Made by a program: the position numbers and the translations under genes. From NCBI GenBank assembly GCA_044866775.1, contig JBIOUG010000195.1, forward strand, positions 1-64,000: 64,000 nt of DNA, read 5' to 3'. Shown here piece by piece: positions 9,154 through 17,431 of the stretch; positions within the stretch are counted from its first letter, which is position 1; the number at the start of each line of letters is the position of its first letter. The stretch is from DASUNQ01 sp044866775. GTDB lineage: Bacteria; Acidobacteriota; Thermoanaerobaculia; Multivoradales; UBA5704. Under the pieces are notes generated by a model. That model had not been told where the DNA came from and ran no database searches. It saw only the letters and a program-made list of their open reading frames with translations.

Positions 9154-10665
9154 ATGACCGACGCCAACCCGCGTGCCGTGCTCGCGGCGGTCGCCGCCCG
9201 CCGCCTGCGCTGGACGCTCTTCGCGGTCGGTCTCGCTCTCTCCGTCGCGATGGTGGCGCGCAGCCAGGTCGGGGGCGATCAGCTCAACCTCCTCGCCCGC
9301 GGCTGGCTGCTGGTCGAGGAAGGGGTCTGGGTGCCCTACGGCAACCCGACCTCGAGCGGCGGCGCGCAGCCGGGCGGCCTCACCTCGCTCCTCGTCGCGC
9401 TGCCGCTCTGGCTCTGGCGCGACCACCGCGCCGCCTCGGCGCTGGTCCTCCTCACCCACGTCGCGGCCTACCTGCTCCTCGACCGCACGCTCGCCCGCGC
9501 GCTCACCCCGTGGGGGCGGGTGCTCCTCGCGGTCCTTTACTGGCTCAACCCCTGGCGGCTCTACTTCTCGGCCTTTCTCTGGAACCCGAACTGGCTCTTC
9601 CTGCCGGCCGCGGTCCACCTCTGGAGCGCCGCGGCGCAGCGCGAGCGGGCGCGCTTCGGCGCCTCGTTCGCCCACGTCCTGGCGCTCGGCGTCGCCTTCC
9701 AGCTCCACGCCTCGTTCGTGCTCCTGGTCTTCGCCTCGGCGCTCCTGCTCTGGCGGCGGCGCCTACGGCTTCACTGGCCGGGCGCCGTCGCGGCGGCGCT
9801 GGTCTCGCTCGCCGCGCTCATCCCCTGGGCCCTCCAGGCGAGCGCCGACGCCGGCAGCCTGCCGGTGCAGAAGGGCTTCCTCGGGCGCGGGCTGCTGCTG
9901 GTCCAGCCCATGCTCAAGGGGCTCCTCTACTGGCTGCGCTACGCCTCGCTGTCGCTTCCCAAGCAGGTGACGCGGTTCGACTTCGCGCCGGCCTTCGGCG
10001 CGCAGGTGGACGCCTGGCTCGATCCGCTGGTCTCCGGCCTGACGCTCGCCCTCGGCGTGACCCTCGTCGTGCCGCTCCTCGCCAACTGGCGGCTCGGGCG
10101 GCGGTGGCTGGGTTTGCGGCGGCGGGGCGCGGGCGGCCGGCGCACCGGCGGCGACGGCCCGCGCGCCTTCGTGCGGCGCCTCGTGCGCCACCCCGCCCCG
10201 GCCCCCGCCGCCTCGTTCCGCGGCTGGCTGGTGAGCTACACCGGCTGCTGCTTCGGCGCCGCCGTCATCGCCTTCGCGCTCGCGCCGACCACGATCATGA
10301 TGTGGCAGGGCCTGCTGGTGCTGCACGCAGCGGTGCTGCCGGTCGTCCTCTGGGGCGAGGCGCTGGCGCGCAGCCGCCGGGCGCGCATCGCGGTCGCCGG
10401 CGCCTGGGCGTGGGCGGTCATCTCCATCCTCTGGCTGCTGCTGATGGCGGTGGGCAGCCCCCACTACCGCTGCGGCGGCGAGCAGCCGCTCCAGCTCGAC
10501 CTCCGCCACGACCACCCGATGCTGCACCAGCTCGGCATCCACCGCAGCTGCCCGGTGCCGGTCCGCCCCGACGCCTGGTGGCCGGACGTCCTCCCCGAGC
10601 CCGGCGGCCAGGTCCGCGGTCCGGGCCGCAGCGGCCGGCCGGGAACCGGCGGCCTGCCGCCCTGA
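9154..10665 (+). CDS. Polytopic membrane protein, GT-C glycosyltransferase-like
   Basis: A 503-residue protein with roughly nine hydrophobic segments spread over its length, beginning with a membrane helix at about residues 20-38. The N-terminal loop (QVGGDQLNLLARGWLLVEEG, then YGNPTSSGGAQPGG) and overall layout resemble GT39/GT-C glycosyltransferases and related uncharacterised membrane proteins. I cannot identify the catalytic acidic motif with certainty. The C-terminal quarter ends in a low-complexity Gly/Pro/Arg tail. It stands alone between the WD40 gene and the DUF3857 pair. Function is not assigned. Confidence 0.72.
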   Translation: MTDANPRAVLAAVAARRLRWTLFAVGLALSVAMVARSQVGGDQLNLLARGWLLVEEGVWVPYGNPTSSGGAQPGGLTSLLVALPLWLWRDHRAASALVLLTHVAAYLLLDRTLARALTPWGRVLLAVLYWLNPWRLYFSAFLWNPNWLFLPAAVHLWSAAAQRERARFGASFAHVLALGVAFQLHASFVLLVFASALLLWRRRLRLHWPGAVAAALVSLAALIPWALQASADAGSLPVQKGFLGRGLLLVQPMLKGLLYWLRYASLSLPKQVTRFDFAPAFGAQVDAWLDPLVSGLTLALGVTLVVPLLANWRLGRRWLGLRRRGAGGRRTGGDGPRAFVRRLVRHPAPAPAASFRGWLVSYTGCCFGAAVIAFALAPTTIMMWQGLLVLHAAVLPVVLWGEALARSRRARIAVAGAWAWAVISILWLLLMAVGSPHYRCGGEQPLQLDLRHDHPMLHQLGIHRSCPVPVRPDAWWPDVLPEPGGQVRGPGRSGRPGTGGLPP

Positions 10666-10778
10666 GGCCGGGCTGCGGTTGCGCGGTTCCGGTCCCAGCT
10701 CGTACAATCTCTGCGTACCTCATTCTCACCAGAGCGGTTCCGGGTCGCCCCGCCGCCAGCCGTAGGAGTAGCTTCGCC

Positions 10779-12731
10779 ATGCAGCACGCGCCTCGTGTCG
10801 TCCTCGCAGCCTTCGCCGCCCTCGCCGCCGCCGTCTGCCTCTCGCCCCGCGCCGCCGCCGTCGAGTTCCCGCCCATCACCGACGAGGAGCGGGCGCTCAA
10901 GGCCGTCGCCGGCGAGCCCAACGCCCCGGCGGTCGTGCTGTCGAAGAACGCCGAGTTCTGGTTGATGGACCTCTCGCGCCAGGACGTCTCCTCGCGGCTC
11001 GTCTCGCGCGTCCGCATCAAGGTCCTGACCGAGCAGGGGAAGGGGATGGGCGAGGTCGAGATCCCGCACAGCAGCTTCGTGCGCTTGAACCGGCTCGAGG
11101 GCCGGACCGTGCTGCCCGACGGCCGCGTGCTGCCGCTGCCCAAGGAGGCCCGCTTCGAGCGCCGGCTCTCCCGCTCCGAGAAGCGCTTCGTGACCTCGGT
11201 CGCCTTCCCGAGCGTCGAGGTGGGAGCGATCCTCGACTACGAGGTGGAGCTGCGGTTCGACACCTTCTACTACCTCGAGCCGTGGTACCTCTCCGAGGAG
11301 ATCCCGGTGCGGCGGGCCGAGATCGTCTACCACGTCCCGGCCGAGATGGGGGTGCAGGCGTGGAGCCGCGATCCGTTCAAGGCCGGCCTGCGCACCGAGA
11401 CCTCGCGCGTCGCCGGCGGCGGCTCGAAGGTGCGGGTCTGGGCCGAGAAGCTCCCGCCGATCGCCGACGAGCCGTTCGGCCTGCCGTTCGAGGACCTCGC
11501 CACCCAGACCCTGCTGCTCCCCGCGGTCTACGCCGACGAGGTGCTGCACTACCCGCTGATGAAGGACTGGGCGAGCACCAGCGACCTGATCCTCAAGGAG
11601 CAGTACGACAAGGCCCGGCGCAAGGACGGCGCGGCGCAGCGCAAGGCGCGCGCGCTGGCGGCCAAGGGGACGCCGCGCGAGAAGGCGACCGCGCTCTACC
11701 GTTTCGTCCGCGACGAGATCGCCAACGAGGACCTCGAGGGCGTGACGCTGCGCGACGGCGCGACCGTCGACGGCGTCCTCGCGCGCGGCAGCGGCGACTC
11801 GGCGGAGAAGGCGCTGCTGCTCGAGCAGATGCTGCGCGCCGTCGGCGTCAAGGCGCAGCCGGTCTGGGCGGCCGAGCGCAGCCGCGGCACGATCGATCCG
11901 CAGATCGCCAACCCGGGCTGGTTCCACCGCGTCCTGGTGGCGGCGGACCTCGGCGGCGAGCGCGTCTTCCTCGACCCGTCCGACCGCGCGCTCGGCTTCG
12001 GACAGCTCGATCCCGACCTCGAAGGCACCGCGGCGCTCATCCCCGATACCAAGAAGCCGGAGGGGCTGACGCTGCCGGCGACGCCGTTCGACCACAACCG
12101 GCGGCGCGCCACGGTCGATCTGGCGCTCGACGACGCCGGCGTCGTCTCCGGCACCGGCACGCTCCTCCTGACCGGCCACCACGCCTGGTCGAGGATCGGC
12201 TGGCTGGAGAGCCGCGAGCAGGAGCTCGAGGCCTGGAAAGAGTGGCTGCAGGAGTCCTTCGCGGAGTTCCAGGTCTCCGAGGTCAAGGTCGAGGAGTCGG
12301 TCGAGGACCGCACCGTCCGCCTGACGTGGGCGATGGCGCAGCGCGCCGAGGAGTCGCTGGGCGACGAGGTGAGCCTCAAGCCGAGCGCTCCCCTCGGCCC
12401 GACGCAGCAGCCGTTCGCGCTGCCGGCCGCGAGCCGCCGCTCGCCGGTGCTCTTCAGCTTCGCCGACCGCGACGAGGTGGAGCTCAAGCTACGCTGGCCG
12501 GCGGGGTGGAGCCTCGACGTCCGGCCGCAGCCCGTGCGGCACGACGGCGGCCTCGGACTGCTGGAGGCGACGCTCGAGGTGGACGCGGCCGGCCACGCGC
12601 TCACCTACCGGCGGGCGGTGGAGATCCGCGAGCGGCAGGCGACGAGCCGCGAGCAGTACGAGGCCGTCCGCTCGCTGTTCGCGGCGGTGGAGAAGAGCGA
12701 TGCGCAGGCGCTGGTCCTGGTTCGCCGGTAG
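10779..12731 (+). CDS. DUF3857/transglutaminase-fold protein, catalytic Cys replaced by Ser
   Basis: Exported 650-residue protein. The start at ATG 10779 follows TAGGAGTAG and is followed by a signal peptide ending PRAAAV (about residue 28). The N-terminal half is a DUF3857 beta-sandwich; the middle is a transglutaminase-like domain. Where active relatives and the next gene have GDCKDKALLL, this protein has GDSAEKALLL (Ser341), followed by a displaced His (WFHRVLV) and FLDPSD. The enzyme is therefore probably inactive, or serine-based. It overlaps the next gene by 32 nt, so the two are almost certainly co-translated and may form a complex. Substrate unknown. Confidence 0.88.
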   Translation: MQHAPRVVLAAFAALAAAVCLSPRAAAVEFPPITDEERALKAVAGEPNAPAVVLSKNAEFWLMDLSRQDVSSRLVSRVRIKVLTEQGKGMGEVEIPHSSFVRLNRLEGRTVLPDGRVLPLPKEARFERRLSRSEKRFVTSVAFPSVEVGAILDYEVELRFDTFYYLEPWYLSEEIPVRRAEIVYHVPAEMGVQAWSRDPFKAGLRTETSRVAGGGSKVRVWAEKLPPIADEPFGLPFEDLATQTLLLPAVYADEVLHYPLMKDWASTSDLILKEQYDKARRKDGAAQRKARALAAKGTPREKATALYRFVRDEIANEDLEGVTLRDGATVDGVLARGSGDSAEKALLLEQMLRAVGVKAQPVWAAERSRGTIDPQIANPGWFHRVLVAADLGGERVFLDPSDRALGFGQLDPDLEGTAALIPDTKKPEGLTLPATPFDHNRRRATVDLALDDAGVVSGTGTLLLTGHHAWSRIGWLESREQELEAWKEWLQESFAEFQVSEVKVEESVEDRTVRLTWAMAQRAEESLGDEVSLKPSAPLGPTQQPFALPAASRRSPVLFSFADRDEVELKLRWPAGWSLDVRPQPVRHDGGLGLLEATLEVDAAGHALTYRRAVEIRERQATSREQYEAVRSLFAAVEKSDAQALVLVRR

Positions 12732-14577
12732 TCTCGTTTTCGGGCTCGCCGGCCTCCCCGCCCCGGCGGGCGCCGCCACCATCGTCGAGAAGGCGGTGGC
12801 GATCGACATCCGTCCCGACGGCGCCGTCGTCGAGCGGACGCGGCTCGCCGTCCGCCTCGACGATCCGCGCGACCTCGACGCCTGGTCGCCGTACCCGATC
12901 TACATCGACGACCACCGGCTCTTGACCAGCGTCGCCGCCTCGGCGCTGCGTCCGGACGGCCAGCGCCTCGAGGTGCGGCGCAAGGACCTCGACACCGTCG
13001 AGTACGCCGGCGAGGACGTGCTCCACAGCTCGCAGAGCTTCCGCACGGTGAGCTTCCCGGCGGTGCCGGTCGGCTCGGTGCTGTCGCTCGACTACACGAT
13101 CGAGGAGCGTCCCTACTTCCGCTCCGGCTTCGTCGCTCTCGCCGGCGCCGAGCCGATCGAGCGCCTCACGGTCGAGGTGCGCGGCGGCGGCGCCGGCTGG
13201 CGCTGGCGGCTGGACGGGTCGCTGCCCGGCGTCGCGGTCCGGGAGACGGCGGGCGGCGTGACGCTGACCGGCGAGCGGCTGGCCGCGGTGGTGCCACCCC
13301 AGCTCGCTCCCGAGGAGGCCGACTCCGGCGCCGTGCTGCGCTATGCCTGGGGCGAGGAGCGCGACTGGGCGGGCGTCGGGCGCTGGTACCAGTCCCTGCT
13401 GTGGCAGGTGCCGCGCGCCGACGAGGCGGTGCGCCGCCGCGCGCGCGACTTGATCGCGGGCATTCCCGGGCGCCGCGAGCGGCTTGCCGCGCTCCTCGAC
13501 TTCGCGCGCCGCCAGGTGCGCTACGTGGCGGTCGAGGTCGGCATCGGCGGCTACCGCCCGCACGCTCCGGCCGAGGTCCTGGGGCGCGGCTGGGGCGACT
13601 GCAAGGACAAGGCGCTGCTCCTCGTCGAGCTGCTGCGCGAGGCCGGCATCGCGGCCTATCCGGCGCTCATCCGCGCCGGCGAGGAGGGGCGGCTGGACCG
13701 CGACTTCCCGAGCGTCGACCAGTTCAACCACGTCATCGTGGCGGTGCCCGCCGAGGGGCTGGGGCTTGCCGCTGACGACCCGGTGGCCGGCGGCTACCTC
13801 TTCCTCGACGCCACGCAGACGCAGGGCGGCCTGCGTTGGCTCTCGCCGTGGACGCAGGATCAAGAGGCGCTTGTCGTGCACGGCGACGGCGGCGAGCTGG
13901 TCAGGACGCCGATCCGCCAGGCGGCCGAGGCGCGGCGCGCGGAAGTCGACTTGACGGTCGACCGCGCCGGCGACGCCCGCGGCGAGGTGCGGCTCGCCCT
14001 CTCGGGCGACGTCGGGGCGCAGCTCGTCGCGCTCCACGGCGCGGGGCCGCCGGAGCCGATCGAGAGCCTCGGCCGCGAGCTCTTCGGCCGGCTCCTCCCC
14101 GGCGCCGCCCTGCGCGACCTGCGCTGGGCGCAGCAGACCGGCGACCTGCCGCAGTTCACCTTCGCCGCCAAGGTCGAGCTGCCGGGGCTCCTGCCGGGCT
14201 TGGCGGAGAGCGCGGCCGCCGGCGGATCGATCTCGCTCCAGCTCCCCGGCGGCCCGCTGAGCCCGGCGCCGTCGCTGGTCGAGGGGCGGGCGCTGCCCGT
14301 CGTCGCCTCGCCCGGCCGCCAGAGCATCTCCTGGAAGCTCACGCTCCCGGCCGGCTGGTGCCCCATCGCCGCCCAGGACGACGGCGTCGCCAACAGCCTG
14401 GGCAGCTTCCGCCAACGGGTGGCGGACGGCGGCGGCAGGGTGACGATCGAGCGCACGACCGAGGTCGCCGGGCGGTGGATCGAGCCGGCGTCCTTCCCGG
14501 CGCTCAAGGAGCTGGCCCTGGCCGAGCACCGCGGCCTGAAGCGCCGCGTGCGGCTGGAGTGCCGGGAGGCGAAGTAG
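12700..14577 (+). CDS. DUF3857/transglutaminase-like protein, catalytic residues intact
   Basis: Exported 625-residue paralogue of the preceding gene. A signal peptide (about residues 1-25, ending PAGAATI) is followed by DUF3857 and a transglutaminase-like domain. The predicted catalytic Cys is Cys301 in GWGDCKDKALLL, the His lies in QFNHVIVAVP (about residue 344) and the Asp in LFLDAT (about residue 369). The ATG lies 32 nt upstream of the preceding gene's stop. The family is common in Bacteroidetes and Acidobacteria; its biochemical role is mostly unknown, with protein cross-linking or peptidase activity inferred from the fold. Pairing with an inactive paralogue suggests regulatory dimerisation. 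Confidence 0.88.
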   Translation: MRRRWSWFAGSLVFGLAGLPAPAGAATIVEKAVAIDIRPDGAVVERTRLAVRLDDPRDLDAWSPYPIYIDDHRLLTSVAASALRPDGQRLEVRRKDLDTVEYAGEDVLHSSQSFRTVSFPAVPVGSVLSLDYTIEERPYFRSGFVALAGAEPIERLTVEVRGGGAGWRWRLDGSLPGVAVRETAGGVTLTGERLAAVVPPQLAPEEADSGAVLRYAWGEERDWAGVGRWYQSLLWQVPRADEAVRRRARDLIAGIPGRRERLAALLDFARRQVRYVAVEVGIGGYRPHAPAEVLGRGWGDCKDKALLLVELLREAGIAAYPALIRAGEEGRLDRDFPSVDQFNHVIVAVPAEGLGLAADDPVAGGYLFLDATQTQGGLRWLSPWTQDQEALVVHGDGGELVRTPIRQAAEARRAEVDLTVDRAGDARGEVRLALSGDVGAQLVALHGAGPPEPIESLGRELFGRLLPGAALRDLRWAQQTGDLPQFTFAAKVELPGLLPGLAESAAAGGSISLQLPGGPLSPAPSLVEGRALPVVASPGRQSISWKLTLPAGWCPIAAQDDGVANSLGSFRQRVADGGGRVTIERTTEVAGRWIEPASFPALKELALAEHRGLKRRVRLECREAK

Positions 14578-14610
14578 AGGCAGCGGAAGGCAGTCCGCGG
14601 GAGGGGCGGC

Positions 14611-14766
14611 ATGGACAAGACCGACGTCGCCAAGAGCGGCATCGGTTTCGGCACCGCGCTGGCGATCGCGATCTCCTGGTCCCAGAACAAATCCATCCTC
14701 TGGGCCATCCTCCACGGCGTGCTCTCCTGGTTCTACGTCATCTACTTCGCCATCGTACGCGACTGA
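14611..14766 (+). CDS. 51-residue membrane peptide
   Basis: Short ORF with a GGGAGGGG site just upstream of ATG 14611. The product begins MDKTDVAKSGIGFGTALAIA, has one helix around residues 10-22 and a second long hydrophobic stretch around residues 29-48 rich in Trp and Tyr (ILHGVLSWFYVIYFAIV), and ends in RD. The composition is typical of a real small inner-membrane protein. It follows the DUF3857 pair by 33 nt on the same strand and could be the operon's last gene. No function can be assigned. Confidence 0.7.
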   Translation: MDKTDVAKSGIGFGTALAIAISWSQNKSILWAILHGVLSWFYVIYFAIVRD

Positions 14767-14800
14767 GGCGGCGGGTCCGGGCGTGACGGCTCGGCCGGGC

Positions 14801-15160
14801 TGAATCGCGAGCCGCGGCGACGGGATGGAGGCATCCGGCGGCTGAATCGCGGGCCGCGGCGGTTGCATGGAGGGTTGCGGCGGTCGAATGGAGGCATTCA
14901 GCGGCTGAATGGAAGGATTCTCCGGCCGCTGGAGGCATTCCGTGCAGAATCCTTCGCTGCAACGGGAGAATGGCTCCATTCCGCCGGTGCACCGGCCCCG
15001 CCTCCTCCGCCGCGCCTCCCGCTCGAGCCCGGCAACCGCCTGGAGAAGCTGCGAGGGGATCGTAAGAAGCGGCCCATTCCCCGAAAGAAGGGGCGCATTC
15101 TGTGGAAGAAGGGCCGCTGCACGAAAAGAAAGCGGCGGCTTCTCTGGGAGAAGCAGTGGC
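14801..15160. repeat. Degenerate 21-bp phased repeat array
   Basis: No gene was seen in 14767-15226. The left part repeats TGAATGGAGGCAT-like units. Their TGAAT-equivalent positions fall at 14801, 14822, 14843, 14864, 14885 and 14906, exactly 21 nt apart. Units further right drift by one base. A second block has AAGAAG-like tracts at 15064, 15085, 15106 and about 15127, with GAGAAG at 15148, again in 21-nt steps. Several frames stay open through parts of it with a 7-residue period, but the amino acids differ by frame and no start with a ribosome site serves it, so it is treated as non-coding. Confidence 0.65.
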
Positions 15161-15226
15161 TTCTCCGGATGACGCGCAGTCGAGAGTCTTCCTTGAAAGG
15201 GAGACGGATCTAAAGGAGGCCCTCCA

Positions 15227-15472
15227 ATGTCCCGCCCACTATGGGATCAGTTACCTGATAGCTACAGCAGGTGTGAACAATGCAGTGGTACGGGCGAGAT
15301 CGATTGCCGCTGGTGCGCAGGGAAGGGGACGGTCGTCGGCCCAGACCGCTATTTATTTGCTCGCACTATAGGCCGCCGCTTTGGCCTGAAGAGCTGCGGC
15401 ACTTGTCGCGGTAGCGGTAAGCAACGCTGCCCCAATTCCGCATGCATTTCCGGGAGTATCCCGAGAAAATAA
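15227..15472 (+). CDS. Small Cys-rich zinc-ribbon protein (DnaJ CXXCXGXG-like)
   Basis: An 81-residue protein with a strong ribosome site (AAAGGAGG) before ATG 15227. It has four CXXC-type pairs: CEQCSGTGE, CRWCAGKG, CGTCRGSG, and a diverged CPNSAC. The pattern is that of the zinc-binding central region of DnaJ, where two zinc ions are held by four knuckles. No J domain or client-binding domain is present, so it is a stand-alone zinc domain, perhaps an assembly or redox factor. It lies directly downstream of the 21-bp array. Confidence 0.75.
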   Translation: MSRPLWDQLPDSYSRCEQCSGTGEIDCRWCAGKGTVVGPDRYLFARTIGRRFGLKSCGTCRGSGKQRCPNSACISGSIPRK

Positions 15473-15529
15473 AGGCAATCGACGCGCGTTGGTTGGACGT
15501 GCACGCGGACAGACCGCCGGAGACAGCGG

Positions 15530-15820
15530 ATGGAACGAGACCAAGTTCTCGCCACCCTTCGGGCCAACCGGGCAGCGCTGAGACCGTTCCATGTGGCGTC
15601 GTTGCGGCTCTTCGGATCTGTTGCGCGAGACGAGGCTTCTCCGGGCAGCGACGTCGATCTCCTCGTCACGTTCGAGCAGCCGCCGACTTTCTCGCAGTTC
15701 ATGGGCCTCCGAATCCTCCTCGAGGATCTCCTTGGCGCTCCAGTGGACCTGGTGACCGAGGCCGGGCTTCGAGACCGCATCCGGTCCATGGTCGAACAGG
15801 AAGCCATTCTTGTCACGTGA
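15530..15820 (+). CDS. MNT-domain nucleotidyltransferase (MntA-like antitoxin)
   Basis: A 96-residue minimal nucleotidyltransferase. The signature GSVARDEASPGSDVDLLVTF (about residues 29-48) gives the GSxxR motif and the DxD metal-binding pair. In HEPN/MNT toxin-antitoxin systems such proteins AMPylate and neutralise a HEPN RNase. No HEPN gene lies next to it on this strand; the next 200 nt are followed by convergent genes. It is therefore an orphan or acts in trans. The family call is sound, the partner unknown. Confidence 0.85.
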   Translation: MERDQVLATLRANRAALRPFHVASLRLFGSVARDEASPGSDVDLLVTFEQPPTFSQFMGLRILLEDLLGAPVDLVTEAGLRDRIRSMVEQEAILVT

Positions 15821-15853
15821 TCAACCAGTCTGCCCACCGCACGTTGCCCCGTC

Positions 15854-16000
15854 TCAACGATGGTCCTCCGCTTCAAGCGCGCCGGCCCATGCGGCGATGC
15901 CCTGCTCAGCAAGCGCCCGATCTTCTTCTGTGCCGCTCTTGGCTAGCCGCTCGAGGTTCCAGCGCCTCGGGTCCGGATGCCGGAGGACGATGAGCGTCAC
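15854..16000 (-). CDS. Short hypothetical ORF
   Basis: A 48-residue frame starting at GTG 16000 (a TTG at 16024 would add eight residues). The product begins VTLIVLRHPDPRRWNLERLA and ends in a stop at 15854-15856. Its composition (Leu, Glu, Trp and Arg spread in a helical pattern, ending AEDHR) is more protein-like than the surrounding frames. It continues in the same frame 3' of the DUF885 stop codon, so it could be a small downstream cistron. I do not recognise a family with certainty. Confidence 0.4.
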   Translation of the reverse strand: MTLIVLRHPDPRRWNLERLAKSGTEEDRALAEQGIAAWAGALEAEDHR

Positions 16001-16030
16001 GCGCTTTCCCGGCGTGAGCGCCAAGGGTGT

Positions 16031-17404
16031 TTAGTCCCGGCGCCGCTCGAGCCCGGACGGCAGCCGCGGTGAAGCGAGAAGCTCGGCGAAGACGCGCCAG
16101 CGCTGGTCGGGGCGGTCGGGGGTGCCGCCGTGGGCCTCGACGTGCTGGCGCACCAGGTCCTGGCCGAGGTTGTAGTTGATGACGTAGCTCCGGTAGGTGT
16201 CGAAGAAGGAGATGCGCTGGCGCGCGCGCTCGGGGGACATCAGGGCGTAACGCACCAGCCAGTCGGCGGCGGCCGCGGCGTCGATCTCGCCGTCGAGGTA
16301 GCGGCGCGCGGCCTCGTTGCCGGCGTAGGAGAGCCGCTGCAGGAGGCTATAGACGCGGTAATACTCCTCGGCCCGCGCCGGGTCGAGGCCGGCGAGCGGG
16401 AACAGGCGCTCGCGCTCGAAGGCCACGCGCTCGGCGCCGGGGAAGGCGACCTCGATGCCGAAGTTGGCGGTCCCCTCGGCGATCAGCGACTGCGGCGAGA
16501 AGAGGTTGTAGACTGAGTACTCCACCCAGCCGCGGTCGCGCACCAGGTGCTTCTCGAGCAGGGCGTTGTAGACGTGGTGCCCCGGATAGCCCTCGTGGCA
16601 GGCGAGGTCGATGGCGCGGTCGGCGAAGATCGGCAGCTCGGTGTTGACCTGGATCAGGCTGCGGAAGCCTCCCTGGTACCAGTTGTAAGCGCTCCACGGG
16701 CGGCCGGTGACGTACTCGACGGTGAAGCTCTCGCCGGCCGGCAGCTCGACGTGTTCGAGCGCGCGGCGCCGGCACTCGTCGATCGCGGCGCGGAAGACGG
16801 CGTCGAGGCGGTCGGGCGGGATGAGGAACTGTTGCCGGTACGCCTCGACGCGCTCGGGAAGCGGTGCGCCCGCGGCGCCGACGCCCGGCGGCAACGCGCG
16901 CTCCAGCTCGTCGAGGATCTGCTGGAAGTATTCGGCCGGGTGGTGCGGCGCGACCGCGTCGTAGAGGGCCTGGGACTCCTCGTCGAAGGTCAGGCGCTTG
17001 CCCGCGAGCATCTCGAGGCGCGCGAGCAACGCGTCGAGCTGCCGCGCGAGATAGGCGTGGCGGAGGAAATGAATGGGGTCGATCGCCGCGGCCGGGTGAG
17101 GGCGGCGGTGCTCGACCTCGGTGCGCAGCGCCAGCGCGCGCGTGCGGAGCTCCGGCAGCGGCACCGTCGTCGCCTCCGCCGCCGTCTTCCACTCCACCGG
17201 CCCGTAGTAGGCGTCGACCAGGTTGGCGTCATGCCGCCCGGCGGCGAGCACCAGCTTGACGTAGTCCTCGGCGATCTGGTCCATCGAGCGGGGCTCCCGG
17301 GTGAGGACGACGGCGGCGCCCGGCTCCTGGCGCGGCGAGGCGCAGGCGGTAACGAGGGCGACGGCGAGGAGGGCTGTTGGGCGGAGGACGGTGAGGCTCG
17401 GCAT
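16031..17404 (-). CDS. DUF885 lipoprotein, putative metallopeptidase
   Basis: A 457-residue exported protein. The N-terminus has a lipobox-like ALVTACAS (Cys at about residue 21). DUF885 proteins are predicted zinc carboxypeptidase-like enzymes, and the expected motif HEGYPGHH is present at about residue 270, with a second acidic helix (NFGIEVAFPG) downstream. It would act on peptides in the periplasm or at the outer membrane. It is followed by the short ORF above and preceded, 27 nt upstream, by the MFS gene on the same strand. Activity is inferred from the family. Confidence 0.82.
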   Translation of the reverse strand: MPSLTVLRPTALLAVALVTACASPRQEPGAAVVLTREPRSMDQIAEDYVKLVLAAGRHDANLVDAYYGPVEWKTAAEATTVPLPELRTRALALRTEVEHRRPHPAAAIDPIHFLRHAYLARQLDALLARLEMLAGKRLTFDEESQALYDAVAPHHPAEYFQQILDELERALPPGVGAAGAPLPERVEAYRQQFLIPPDRLDAVFRAAIDECRRRALEHVELPAGESFTVEYVTGRPWSAYNWYQGGFRSLIQVNTELPIFADRAIDLACHEGYPGHHVYNALLEKHLVRDRGWVEYSVYNLFSPQSLIAEGTANFGIEVAFPGAERVAFERERLFPLAGLDPARAEEYYRVYSLLQRLSYAGNEAARRYLDGEIDAAAAADWLVRYALMSPERARQRISFFDTYRSYVINYNLGQDLVRQHVEAHGGTPDRPDQRWRVFAELLASPRLPSGLERRRD

Positions 17405-17431
17405 CGGCGCGCGATTGTATCGCCACGCCCG

